From Chitinophaga fulva (GTDB lineage: Bacteria > Bacteroidota > Bacteroidia > Chitinophagales > Chitinophagaceae): a stretch of DNA of 64,000 bases. The translations under genes and the position numbers were made by a program. The stretch covers positions 3,782,810 to 3,846,809 of the forward strand of contig NZ_JABBGC010000001.1 of assembly GCF_012927205.1 (NCBI RefSeq). The letters run 5' to 3'. Below, one piece after another: positions 50,253 to 58,214 of the stretch (positions are counted from its first letter, which is position 1; every line of letters begins with the position of its first letter). The notes under the pieces were generated by a model. That model had not been told where the DNA came from. It searched no databases and saw only the letters and a list, made by a program, of their open reading frames with translations.

Positions 50253-51116
50253 TTGAAATTCAGAAAATTTGCCGGAATACTGTTGTTATCCATGGCAGTA
50301 CCCTTTTTTAGCTTTGCGCAGGATTGGCATATAGGTGCTTTTGCCGGTATTTCCAACTACAGTGGTGATCTTGTTCAACAGAAGGTAGACCTGAAATACA
50401 CCCGGCCGTCACTGGGTCTGTTGGTAAGAAAAGATATTAACCGTTACCTGACATTAAGGGCCGGTTTCACATGGGGCATTGTTGCCGCCGCCGACAGTAC
50501 CAATGCTGAGCCTAGTCTGGTAGCGCGTAACCTCAGCTTTAAAAGCAATGTTTTTGAAGGCAGCCTGATTGCTGAAATCAACTTTCTGGACCTCGATGAA
50601 AAAGGGTTTACGCCTTTTGTGTTTATCGGTGTAGGTGGCTTTGGATTTGATCCTACAGCCAAAGACATATCCGGTAACGTGGTACGTTTACGTCCGCTGG
50701 GCACAGAAGGGCAGGGCCTTCCCCAATATCCGCAACGCCAGCCTTATGATCTTTTTGCCTGGTCTTTCCCGATGGGCGCTGGTGTAAAAGCGATCCTCAA
50801 CGACAAATGGACCCTCGGGTTTGAAATAGGGCTGCGTCCTACTACGACGGACTATCTCGATGACGTGAGCACCAATTACGTAGATCAGAACACCTTGCTG
50901 GCATACCGTGGCCAGAAGGCGGTTGATATGGCTTTCCGCGGTGATGAGCTGACCGGCAAACAAACACCGGGTGTGTATCCGCCGGATGGCACTAAACGTG
51001 GTTCCGCCAAATATAAAGACTGGTATGCTTTCTCTGGTCTCACCATTACCTATCGCCTGGGCGGTGGTAGCGGATGGGGTAAAGTAAAGGCAACAAGATG
51101 TCCGATATTACGATAA
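50253..51116 (+). CDS. DUF6089 outer-membrane beta-barrel protein
   Basis: 287 aa starting with TTG at 50253: this gives the signal peptide MKFRKFAGILLLSMAVPFFS..., while the next ATG would cut it. The mature protein has alternating strands typical of an 8-stranded barrel (AFAGISNYSGDLVQQ, YTRPSLGLLVRKDINRYL, GFEIGLRPTTTDYLDDVS) and conserved DWYAFSGLTITYRL before the C-terminus, as in DUF6089/PorG-like proteins of Bacteroidota. Function unknown; possibly part of an envelope or T9SS-linked system. The 3' end abuts a repeat element at 51120. Confidence 0.75.
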   Translation: MKFRKFAGILLLSMAVPFFSFAQDWHIGAFAGISNYSGDLVQQKVDLKYTRPSLGLLVRKDINRYLTLRAGFTWGIVAAADSTNAEPSLVARNLSFKSNVFEGSLIAEINFLDLDEKGFTPFVFIGVGGFGFDPTAKDISGNVVRLRPLGTEGQGLPQYPQRQPYDLFAWSFPMGAGVKAILNDKWTLGFEIGLRPTTTDYLDDVSTNYVDQNTLLAYRGQKAVDMAFRGDELTGKQTPGVYPPDGTKRGSAKYKDWYAFSGLTITYRLGGGSGWGKVKATRCPILR

Positions 51117-51119
51117 CCG

Positions 51120-51166
51120 TAACTGTGATGGCCATGATTATTGCTGATTCACCTGATTCACGAAGA
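51120..51166 (-). repeat. GAATCAG intergenic repeat, copy B
   Basis: The reverse complement reads TCTTCGTGAATCAGG..., nearly identical to copy C at 51292-51338 (one difference over 47 bp). Copies B and C form an inverted pair around an intrinsic terminator. A diverged copy A lies at 7968-8013. Confidence 0.75.
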
Positions 51167-51213
51167 CCTGAGCGATAACAAGATTTAGGATTAACGAATT
51201 TATTATACACTTG

Positions 51214-51248
51214 AAGCCTCTGTGATTTTTTATCACAGAGGCTTTTTT
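51214..51248 (+). terminator. Strong intrinsic terminator
   Basis: AAGCCTCTGTGAT (51214-51226) pairs perfectly with ATCACAGAGGCTT (51232-51244), 13 bp with a TTTTT loop, followed by a T run. It terminates the DUF6089 transcript and sits between the inverted repeat copies. Confidence 0.85.
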
Positions 51249-51291
51249 TATACAAAAAAAATAGCGGAGGAATACCTGTAGTTCGCTTATA

Positions 51292-51338
51292 TCTTCGTGA
51301 ATCAGGCGAATCAGCAATAATCATGGCCATCACAGTTA
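51292..51338 (+). repeat. GAATCAG intergenic repeat, copy C
   Basis: TCTTCGTGAATCAGGCGAAT followed by CAGCAATAATCATGGCCATC and ACAGTTA. It is the inverted partner of copy B, and the two together enclose 125 bp with the terminator. The doubled GAATCAG within each copy is a constant feature. Confidence 0.75.
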
Positions 51339-51407
51339 TGTTATGGCATAGAGTTTGTCTTTGTTCTCCCGACTTTCAACCCCCAATAAAGTCCATTTAT
51401 AAACTGT

Positions 51408-51435
51408 ATCCCGGCCCTTCAAAGCCGGGATTTCT
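51408..51435 (+). terminator. Possible intrinsic terminator or hairpin
   Basis: ATCCCGGC (51408-51415) pairs with GCCGGGAT (51424-51431), 8 bp with an 8-nt loop and a short T-rich tail. It lies in a region without a recognised gene, 190 bp upstream of the next ATG. Confidence 0.45.
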
Positions 51436-51621
51436 TTTGTGGTAAAGGGATTGGTATTATTGGCATAGTTGTTGAATTTAGTTGTTTAAACAGGTAAAGA
51501 ATCGCAAATGCCAGCTTAAAGTAACAGCAGCATGGTTCAGAAATCGCGGAGAGAGTAACGAAACACCACACCGTAAAATAAGCTGGTCTGCATTCTCCTG
51601 TAAAGGTCAAATCGAAGTGTC

Positions 51622-51951
51622 ATGAAGAAACTACTATATGCAGCGACCGTGGTAATGTTGGCAGGAACGATGAGCCTTTCTGCACAACACCGGCCACCGG
51701 CACCACCGTTTCCGCCGCCGCCTCCACGGCATCTTCCGCATCCGCCTTTACCACCAAGGCCGCCGTTTCCGCCAAGACCGCCGAGGCCTCCGTTTCCGCC
51801 GCATCATGTACACCGGCCACCAAGGCCACCGATGCCGCCTCACCGGAGACACTACAAAAAACACAAACATTATAAACACAGATACAGCTATGCCGGATAT
51901 CCTGGCGCCCAATATGCCTCTAATTCCGTCGTTACACTGTATAGCTTGTAG
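51622..51951 (+). CDS. Secreted Pro/His/Arg-rich small protein
   Basis: 109 aa with a clear signal peptide (MKKLLYAATVVMLAGTMSLS). The mature part is dominated by proline repeats with interspersed Arg and His (PPLPPRPPFPPRPPRPPFP), then HHRKHYK-like basic residues and a Tyr-rich end. This composition could bind metal (many His), polyanions or the cell wall, but it is no known domain. It starts 505 bp after the repeats region and is followed 49 bp later by another small secreted protein. Confidence 0.75.
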   Translation: MKKLLYAATVVMLAGTMSLSAQHRPPAPPFPPPPPRHLPHPPLPPRPPFPPRPPRPPFPPHHVHRPPRPPMPPHRRHYKKHKHYKHRYSYAGYPGAQYASNSVVTLYSL

Positions 51952-52000
51952 TACACCGCAACATTTATTTACCAACCGATCTTAACAAAAACCGAGAAAC

Positions 52001-52318
52001 ATGAAAAAAGTACTGCTGATGATGCTGCTCCTGGGAGGTACCGTAGCTACCACCTACGCCCAGAGAGGCTGGGACCGCGGAAGAGGCTGGGGCCACGGCC
52101 ATGAAAAACATTACGACAAATGGGAACGTAAACACTGGAAAGACAGGGATTGCCGCCGATGGGATGATGACGACTGCTATCGCCCGAGAAGAAGGGTAGT
52201 ATACGCTGAACCGGCTTATTATCCTGTACCGGTGCCTGTTCCTCCACCACCGCCAAGACCTTACTACGCACCACGGCCCAGAGCAGTGTTCCATGCTGGC
52301 GTAACCATCGTCAATTGA
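52001..52318 (+). CDS. Secreted small Trp/His/Arg-rich protein with Pro-rich end
   Basis: 105 aa with signal peptide (MKKVLLMMLLLGGTVATTYA). The mature region is unusual: repeated W/R/G/H (GWDRGRGWGHGHEKHYDKW), a CRRWDDDDCYR loop with two Cys that may form a disulfide, then a PVPVPVPPPPPRP stretch. It pairs with the Pro-rich gene at 51622 and may be in the same transcript. An intrinsic terminator follows at 52341. Function unknown. Confidence 0.75.
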   Translation: MKKVLLMMLLLGGTVATTYAQRGWDRGRGWGHGHEKHYDKWERKHWKDRDCRRWDDDDCYRPRRRVVYAEPAYYPVPVPVPPPPPRPYYAPRPRAVFHAGVTIVN

Positions 52319-52340
52319 TAACTGAGATCAGATAAATGAG

Positions 52341-52374
52341 ATGCCTCCCGGTATTATTCCGGGGGGCATTTTTT
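52341..52374 (+). terminator. Intrinsic terminator after the small secreted proteins
   Basis: ATGCCTCCCGG (52341-52351) pairs with CCGGGGGGCAT (52359-52369), 11 bp with one wobble, followed by a T run to 52374. Confidence 0.8.
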
Positions 52375-52390
52375 ATTGCGGCGCGGTATG

Positions 52391-52398
52391 TTTACTTT
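52391..52398 (+). promoter_or_regulatory. -7 element upstream of the UbiD-type gene
   Basis: TACTTTTG at 52391-52398 fits TAnnTTTG and lies 30 bp before the ATG at 52429. It starts 17 bp after the preceding terminator. Confidence 0.5.
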
Positions 52399-52428
52399 TG
52401 TTGACTGGTTTATTTAGATAATTTAACA

Positions 52429-54348
52429 ATGGCATATAAAAATCTCAGGCACTTTATAGAGAAGCTGGAACAGGAAGGAGAACTGCAGCGCATCAGCACA
52501 TATGTGGACCCGAAGCTCGAAATAGCGGAAATCACCGACAGGGTAAGTAAAATGCCCGGTGGAGGTAAAGCCCTGCTATTTGAAAATACCGGTTATGATT
52601 TTCCGGTGCTGATCAACTCCATGGGCAGTTACAAACGTATGTGCATGGCATTGGGCGTACAGGAGCTCGACGATGTGGCCCGTGAAATAGAAGACCTGTT
52701 TAAAATGCTGTCCAAACCCAAGGAAAGCATCCTCGATAAACTGGCCATGCTGCCCAAACTGGGACAATTTGCTTCCTGGATGCCTAAGGTCGTAGGCGGA
52801 AAAGGCGCCTGCCAGGAAGTGGTCATGGCCAACCCGGACCTCGGCAAACTGCCGGTGCTTACCTGCTGGCCTAAAGACGGCGGCCCGTTTATCACCCTCC
52901 CCGTGATCCATACCAAAGACCCGGTTACCGGCAGCCGTAACGTAGGCATGTACCGGATGCAGGTGTTTGAAAAAGATATGACCGGTATGCACTGGCATAA
53001 ACATAAAGTTTCCGCCAAACACTTCATGGAGTATAAAAAACTGAACAAACGTATGCCCGTGGCCGTAGTGCTGGGTGGCGACCCTGTTTATACCTACTCC
53101 GCCACCGCGCCGCTGCCGGAAAACGTGGACGAATACATGCTGGCAGGTTTCCTCCGCAAGAAAAAAGTGGAGCTGGTAAAATGTATCACCCAGCCGGAGA
53201 TTGAAGTGCCCGCAGATGCCGATTTTGTTATTGAGGGATATGTAGACCCCGGTGAAGAACTGATCTGGGAAGGGCCTTTCGGGGACCATACCGGCTACTA
53301 CTCATTGGCCGACTGGTACCCACGCTTCCATGTGACTGCCATTACCCACCGTAAAGATGCCGTTTATCCGTCGACGATAGTAGGCATCCCACCGCAGGAA
53401 GATGCCTGGATAGGTAAAGCCACCGAACGTATTTTCCTGGCGCCCATCAAAATGACGCTGGTGCCGGAAATCATTAATATGGAAATGCCGGTGGAAGGCG
53501 TGTTCCACAACCTTGTGATCTCACAGATCAAAAAAGACTACGCCGGACAGGCACAGAAAGTGATGAACGCCATGTGGGGCGCCGGTCAGATGATGTTCAA
53601 CAAGATTCTTGTTGTCAGTGATGAAGGTGAAAGTATCACCGACTATAAAAAACTGGCGCAGTACGTGTTCCGCAACCTCAATCCGGCTACGGACATTTAC
53701 CTGAGCCAGGGCCCTATGGACGTGCTGGACCACTCCTGCTCCAAAATGGGCTTCGGTGGTAAAATGTGTATCGACGGTACCCGGAAGTATGAAGAAGAAA
53801 CTGATAACGCTTACCAGCAGGCGCCAGCACCGAAAACGCTGGATGTTGCCCTCATCATGCAGCAGTTCCCCGAGATAAAAGGTATCAACAGCAGCCTGCT
53901 GGCAATAGATATTCCTTGTATTCTGGTATCTGTACAAAAGAACCGTCCTTTCCATGTAAGGGAACTGAATGAGCAGCTGTATACTTTGCCGGCGCTGGCA
54001 GGTATCAAGATGGTGCTGTATGTGGAGCATACGGTGGATGTAACGGACCTGGCCTCTGCCTTGTGGCGTTTCTGCAATAACATGGACCCTAAGCGTGACA
54101 GCTTTGTGATCCGCCAGCCTGCCGGCAATGGCCGCTATATTGGCGCCATCGGTATGGACGGTACGCTGAAGACCAGACTGCTGGATAACTTTGAGCGGGA
54201 CTGGCCCAATATCATCGTGGCCGACGACGATACGATCCGTAAAGTGGACGCTCTCTGGAAAGACCTGCAAATAGGGCCTTTCGTGGCTTCTCCCTCTCTT
54301 AAATACAAACATCAGATCTATGGCGAAGAAGCTGTGGTGGAGCAATAG
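52429..54348 (+). CDS. UbiD-family decarboxylase (menaquinone pathway type)
   Basis: 639 aa, the long form found in futalosine-pathway or menaquinone-type UbiD enzymes. Prenylated-FMN site motifs: LLFENTGYDFPVLINSMGS, RNVGMYRMQVFEKD, GEELIWEGPFGDHTGYYS, and HRKDAVYPSTIVGIPPQEDAW. The catalytic Arg-Glu-Asp set appears intact. It removes carboxyl groups from aromatic or polyene acids and needs the UbiX-made cofactor; no ubiX is in the window. Its last 29 bp overlap the next gene. Confidence 0.92.
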   Translation: MAYKNLRHFIEKLEQEGELQRISTYVDPKLEIAEITDRVSKMPGGGKALLFENTGYDFPVLINSMGSYKRMCMALGVQELDDVAREIEDLFKMLSKPKESILDKLAMLPKLGQFASWMPKVVGGKGACQEVVMANPDLGKLPVLTCWPKDGGPFITLPVIHTKDPVTGSRNVGMYRMQVFEKDMTGMHWHKHKVSAKHFMEYKKLNKRMPVAVVLGGDPVYTYSATAPLPENVDEYMLAGFLRKKKVELVKCITQPEIEVPADADFVIEGYVDPGEELIWEGPFGDHTGYYSLADWYPRFHVTAITHRKDAVYPSTIVGIPPQEDAWIGKATERIFLAPIKMTLVPEIINMEMPVEGVFHNLVISQIKKDYAGQAQKVMNAMWGAGQMMFNKILVVSDEGESITDYKKLAQYVFRNLNPATDIYLSQGPMDVLDHSCSKMGFGGKMCIDGTRKYEEETDNAYQQAPAPKTLDVALIMQQFPEIKGINSSLLAIDIPCILVSVQKNRPFHVRELNEQLYTLPALAGIKMVLYVEHTVDVTDLASALWRFCNNMDPKRDSFVIRQPAGNGRYIGAIGMDGTLKTRLLDNFERDWPNIIVADDDTIRKVDALWKDLQIGPFVASPSLKYKHQIYGEEAVVEQ

Positions 54349-54811
54349 CATGGTGCTATTGTTGCTGCTGGCAGGCGGTTTGTCCGCTGCCGCGCAGGTA
54401 CGCCCTGCCGATTTCAGGATGCTCGACAAACTGGCCGGCACCTGGAAAATGAGGACCAAACTGGGCGCTGTGGTGGAGACGTGGTCACGCACCAACGACT
54501 CTACCTGGACAGGCAGGACCTGGCGTGTAGCCGGCGCCGATAGTACGCTGCAACAGTCGGTGGAGCTGGTGCGCCGCGGCAACGAAATCTTTTTCATTCC
54601 CGTTTATGAAGGTCGTACGGCTACCACGCCTATCCGGCTTAAGCTGCGGGTGCTGAAGGAGATCGGCTTTGTAGCGGAGGACCTGGCGAATGATTTCCCG
54701 CGGAAAGTGACGTACCGTTTTAAAGATGCCGAACACCTGGACGCCCGGGTGGAAGGTAAGCGGGACGGAACAACGGAGGAGTATATATTCCCGTATCAGC
54801 GGGCAGATTGA
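54320..54811 (+). CDS. DUF6265-like secreted protein
   Basis: 163 aa with signal peptide (MVLLLLLAGGLSAAAQ). ATG 54320 overlaps the UbiD stop by 29 bp; the second ATG at 54350 is just after it, so the overlap may not be used. Body: FRMLDKLAGTWKMRTK, EIFFIPVYEGRTATTPI, RKVTYRFKDAEHLDARVEG and EEYIFPYQR: a lipocalin-like pattern seen in DUF6265 proteins. Function unknown. A bidirectional terminator follows. Confidence 0.75.
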   Translation: MAKKLWWSNSMVLLLLLAGGLSAAAQVRPADFRMLDKLAGTWKMRTKLGAVVETWSRTNDSTWTGRTWRVAGADSTLQQSVELVRRGNEIFFIPVYEGRTATTPIRLKLRVLKEIGFVAEDLANDFPRKVTYRFKDAEHLDARVEGKRDGTTEEYIFPYQRAD

Positions 54812-54830
54812 AGATAACAACCTGGCATAA

Positions 54831-54872
54831 ACGAAAAAAGCGAAGAACCGGAAAGGTCTTCGCTTTTTTCGT
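54831..54872. terminator. Bidirectional intrinsic terminator
   Basis: A perfect 16-bp stem (ACGAAAAAAGCGAAGA at 54831-54846 with its complement 54857-54872) with a 10-nt loop. T-rich on both strands after the stem, so it serves both the DUF6265 gene (plus) and prfC (minus, stop at 54887). Confidence 0.9.
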
Positions 54873-54886
54873 TTATGATAATGTGC

Positions 54887-56470
54887 TTATTTATGGATTT
54901 CGGACGTGAAGTTGAACTGTATGTCCGGGTTGTTGGTCCTTTCGGTGTTGAGGTACCATTCGGACTGGGCCAGGTATACGAGGTGACCGTCTTTGTCTTC
55001 CACGATGTTGGCGGATTTGAAGCGGATGAAATCTTCGATTTTGTCTTTGGGACCGGTGATCCAGCAGGCCTTGTAGAAAGGCAGTGAGTTGAACTGGGCG
55101 GCGGCGCCGTATTCCTGCAGGAGGCGGTATTGGATTACTTCGAACTGGAGATCGCCTACGCAGCCGATGATTTTGCGGTTGCCGCCGTGCTGGGTAAACA
55201 GCTGGGCCACCCCTTCATCTGTCAGCTGGCGAATGCCTTTTTCGAGCTGTTTGGTCTTCATCGGGTCTTTATTGACCAGTTCCTTGAACAGTTCAGGAGA
55301 GAAGCTGGGGATACCGGTGATGAAGAAGTTTTCGCCTTCGGTGAGGGTATCACCGATTTTGAAGTTGCCGGTATCGAACAGACCTACCACGTCGCCGGGG
55401 AAGGCATCGTCCACGATATTTTTTTCACGCGCCAGGAAGCTGTAAGGGTTGCTGAAGCGCACATCCTTATCGAGGCGAACGTGATGATAGAATTTGTTTC
55501 TTTCGAATTTACCCGAGCATACGCGCAGGAAGGCGATACGGTCGCGGTGGCGGGGATCGAGGTTGGCGTGGATTTTAAAGATGAAGCCGCTGAATTTATC
55601 TTCATGCACATCGATTTCGCGGGAACTGGCTTCACGGTTGCGCGGTGTGGGGGCTATTTCCACGAAGGTGTCCAGCAGGTCTTTCACCCCGAAGTTATTG
55701 ACAGCGCTGCCGAAGAAGACCGGTGCGAGTTTACCTTGCAGGTATTCTTCTTTATTGAAGGTATCGTATACGCCTTCGATCAGTTCCACGTCGCCACGCA
55801 GCTGCGCTGCATCGTTTTTGTCGAAGTGTCCGTCCACGAAGCTGCTGGTGAGATCGGGGAGGGCCACTACGTCCTCATCGGTCGCTTTTTTATTGGGCTG
55901 GAAGGCTACGAAGCTTTTGTCGTACAGGTTGTATACCCCTTTGAAGTCCTTACCCATGTTGATGGGCCAGCTGAGGGGTCTTACGCGGATGTTCAGTTTT
56001 TCTTCCAGTTCATCGAGCAGGTCGAAGGGATACTTACCGTCGCGGTCCATTTTGTTAACGAAGATGATCACGGGCGTATCACGCATGCGGCATACTTCCA
56101 TGAGTCTTTCCGTTTGTGCTTCCACCCCTTTTACGCAGTCGATCACCAGTACCACGCTGTCCACCGCGGTGAGGGTGCGGTAGGTGTCTTCCGCAAAGTC
56201 CTTGTGACCGGGGGTATCGAGGAGGTTGACCAGGATATCGCGGTATTCAAAGGTCATAACCGAAGTAGCTACGGAGATACCTCTTTGCCGTTCAATTTCC
56301 ATGAAGTCGGAAGTAGTGTGCTTCTTAATTTTATTGGACTTCACCGCGCCGGCCGTCTGGATAGCGCCGCCGAACAGGAGGAATTTCTCTGTAAGCGTGG
56401 TTTTACCGGCATCCGGGTGGGCGATGATAGCAAAGGATTTTCTTTTATTTATTTCGTTGACGTACTTCAT
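54887..56470 (-). CDS. prfC: Peptide chain release factor 3 (RF3)
   Basis: 527 aa GTPase that removes RF1/RF2 from the ribosome after termination. G1 AHPDAGKT (17-24), switch I region with [17 protein letters not shown]3 DTPGHKDF, G4 NKMD. Domain order: G domain 1-270, then beta barrel domains II and [16 protein letters not shown] near the C-terminus. All GTPase motifs are intact. Minus-strand promoter at 56491-56498. Confidence 0.96.
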   Translation of the reverse strand: MKYVNEINKRKSFAIIAHPDAGKTTLTEKFLLFGGAIQTAGAVKSNKIKKHTTSDFMEIERQRGISVATSVMTFEYRDILVNLLDTPGHKDFAEDTYRTLTAVDSVVLVIDCVKGVEAQTERLMEVCRMRDTPVIIFVNKMDRDGKYPFDLLDELEEKLNIRVRPLSWPINMGKDFKGVYNLYDKSFVAFQPNKKATDEDVVALPDLTSSFVDGHFDKNDAAQLRGDVELIEGVYDTFNKEEYLQGKLAPVFFGSAVNNFGVKDLLDTFVEIAPTPRNREASSREIDVHEDKFSGFIFKIHANLDPRHRDRIAFLRVCSGKFERNKFYHHVRLDKDVRFSNPYSFLAREKNIVDDAFPGDVVGLFDTGNFKIGDTLTEGENFFITGIPSFSPELFKELVNKDPMKTKQLEKGIRQLTDEGVAQLFTQHGGNRKIIGCVGDLQFEVIQYRLLQEYGAAAQFNSLPFYKACWITGPKDKIEDFIRFKSANIVEDKDGHLVYLAQSEWYLNTERTNNPDIQFNFTSEIHK

Positions 56471-56490
56471 ATAGAACCAAAAAATGGCTG

Positions 56491-56498
56491 CAAAGGTA
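56491..56498 (-). promoter_or_regulatory. -7 element of prfC
   Basis: On the minus strand TACCTTTG (plus 56491-56498) matches TAnnTTTG, 20 bp before the prfC ATG, giving a leader of about 15 nt. Confidence 0.5.
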
Positions 56499-56560
56499 AC
56501 TAATTTTTTTTTCCGGCTATATTTCGTGTTTATTGGCGAGGTGTGTGCCTATAAATCCGT

Positions 56561-56568
56561 TAAATTTG
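56561..56568 (+). promoter_or_regulatory. -7 element abutting the ABC permease start
   Basis: TAAATTTG at 56561-56568 matches TAnnTTTG; the ATG at 56573 is only four bases downstream, implying a leaderless mRNA. Confidence 0.45.
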
Positions 56569-56572
56569 GAAT

Positions 56573-57826
56573 ATGATAGCTACCCTTAAAATATTACTGA
56601 GCAGTTTGATGATGGCTGTAGATGAGCTGCGGGTGAATAAGCTGCGTACCTTTTTGTCGTTGTTGGGCATCACCATCGGCATTTTCTGCATTATTACGGT
56701 TTTTACGCTCACCAACAGCCTGGAGCGGAACGTCCGTAGTGACCTTGCCGCGCTGGGCGACGATGTTATTTACGTCCAGAAATGGCCGTGGGGAGGTAAT
56801 GGGGAGTATCCCTGGTGGAAATACATGAACCGGCCAGTACCGGAGTATAAAGATTTCCGGACTATCCAGGACAAGGTGCAGAGTGCCAGTTACGTAGCTT
56901 TCAATTTCGATGTTTCCTCCAAAAAGGTGGAGTATGGGGATGATTATATGGAAGGTGTGACGATGATGGCTGTCAGCAATGATTTTGACAAAATACAGCA
57001 GATGCAGATTGTGCAGGGGCGTTTCTTTGCCAATACGGAGAGTAACAGCGGCACTAATGTGGCCATTTTGGGGGCTACCGTATGGGATGGGCTTTTCAGT
57101 TCACCGGAGCAGGCCCTGGGTAAGAGTGTACGGATCATGGGGCGGGAAGTAAAGATCATTGGGTTGCTGAAGAAAAAGGGGGAGAGCATGATAGGCGGGC
57201 CCAATTTTGATAATGCGATCGTGTTGCCTTACCGGTTTGCGCGCACGTTGGTAGACGAGCGGCGTTATGCAGACCCTTACATACAGGTAAAGGCCAGGGC
57301 AAACGTGTCTATGAGCCAGCTGAAGGACGAGCTGCGGGGTACCCTGCGGGCATCGCACCGGCTGAAACCCAGGGAGGAGGATGATTTTGCCCTGAATGAG
57401 ATCAGTTCCGCCAGCGAGAGCCTGAACTCTATCTTTGGCGCCATCAATGTGGGCGGCTTTTTCATCGCTATTTTTGCCCTGATTGTAGGGGCCTTCGGGA
57501 TTGCCAATATTATGTTTGTAACGGTGAAGGAGCGGACCAGTATTATCGGTCTGAAGAAAGCCGTTGGGGCCAGAAGGGGCATTATTTTGGCGGAATTTCT
57601 CATGGAAGCCGTTGTTTTATGCCTGATTGGGGGATCTTTAGGGCTGGTGCTGGTATATCTCTGTACAGTTGTCATAAATTTGGCAAGTACCTTCCAGATG
57701 TATTTGTCCCTGAACAATGTTGTCCTGGGGCTGTCCATTTCTGCGGGGGTAGGTATCCTGGCCGGCTTTATACCTGCATATTTTGCCAGCAAACTGGACC
57801 CGGTAGTGGCGATCAGGAGCAATTAA
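56573..57826 (+). CDS. ABC transporter permease (MacB/FtsX-like)
   Basis: 417 aa. N-terminal helix (NKLRTFLSLLGITIGIFCI, about 22-42), a large periplasmic MacB_PCD domain (about 45-270, with NVAILGATVWDGLFSSPEQA), and three C-terminal helices of the FtsX domain with GAFGIANIMFVTVKERTSII. Permeases of this type work with an ATPase and often an adaptor in lipoprotein or macrolide export; neither is encoded next to it, so the partner is elsewhere. Start ATG 56573 directly follows a -7 element. Confidence 0.9.
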   Translation: MIATLKILLSSLMMAVDELRVNKLRTFLSLLGITIGIFCIITVFTLTNSLERNVRSDLAALGDDVIYVQKWPWGGNGEYPWWKYMNRPVPEYKDFRTIQDKVQSASYVAFNFDVSSKKVEYGDDYMEGVTMMAVSNDFDKIQQMQIVQGRFFANTESNSGTNVAILGATVWDGLFSSPEQALGKSVRIMGREVKIIGLLKKKGESMIGGPNFDNAIVLPYRFARTLVDERRYADPYIQVKARANVSMSQLKDELRGTLRASHRLKPREEDDFALNEISSASESLNSIFGAINVGGFFIAIFALIVGAFGIANIMFVTVKERTSIIGLKKAVGARRGIILAEFLMEAVVLCLIGGSLGLVLVYLCTVVINLASTFQMYLSLNNVVLGLSISAGVGILAGFIPAYFASKLDPVVAIRSN

Positions 57827-57850
57827 TGATCATCCCTCAAATAATCTGGT

Positions 57851-58150
57851 ATGAAAACAGTGTCCCTATGCGCGGTTCTGTTTATATTTGCAGCGTGCAA
57901 GACGTCGCCGCCGGCTAGTAGTTGCCGGTATTCCGGTGTAGTAAAGGATTTGAGCGGTATAGACGGCTGCGGGCTGGTGATTGAAATGAAAGATGGCACC
58001 ACCCTGTTACCGGTTGAGTTTGCCGTACCGGGGTTTACCCTGAAAGCGGGGGAGGCTGTGAAATTTGACTTTATGGAGCTGAAAGACCGGGTTTCCACCT
58101 GTATGGGCGGCCGGATAGTGCGCATAGAATGCATTGAAGAGACGAAATAA
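57851..58150 (+). CDS. Small lipoprotein (unknown)
   Basis: 99 aa. Signal MKTVSLCAVLFIFAAC with lipobox Cys16, so lipid-anchored. The mature part has three cysteines (CRYSG, GIDGCG, STCMGG) and a small beta-rich body with GLVIEMKDGTTLLPVEF. It starts 24 bp after the permease and ends before an intrinsic terminator, so it is probably in the same transcript. Not recognised beyond hypothetical lipoprotein. Confidence 0.7.
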   Translation: MKTVSLCAVLFIFAACKTSPPASSCRYSGVVKDLSGIDGCGLVIEMKDGTTLLPVEFAVPGFTLKAGEAVKFDFMELKDRVSTCMGGRIVRIECIEETK

Positions 58151-58172
58151 TGGATAGTAAGTATATGCGAAG

Positions 58173-58197
58173 AGGCGGGAGTATTCCCGCCTTTTTT
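58173..58197 (+). terminator. Intrinsic terminator after the lipoprotein gene
   Basis: AGGCGGGA (58173-58180), loop GTAT, TCCCGCCT (58185-58192), then T run to 58197. It ends only four bases before the tsaD -7 element. Confidence 0.85.
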
Positions 58198-58200
58198 GTT

Positions 58201-58208
58201 TATTTTTG
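58201..58208 (+). promoter_or_regulatory. -7 element abutting tsaD
   Basis: TATTTTTG at 58201-58208 matches TAnnTTTG. The tsaD ATG at 58215 is six bases downstream; the in-frame TTG at 58206 lies inside this element. A leaderless mRNA is likely. Confidence 0.5.
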
Positions 58209-58214
58209 CCGCTT

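Noticed and set aside
51046..51333. 95-codon minus-strand frame spanning the inverted repeat
   Set aside because: Made of the two repeat copies and the terminator; not a plausible protein.
55130..56503. 457-codon open frame opposite prfC
   Set aside because: Antisense shadow of a highly conserved gene; composition is skewed (many Gly/Val/Phe/His) and no domain is visible.
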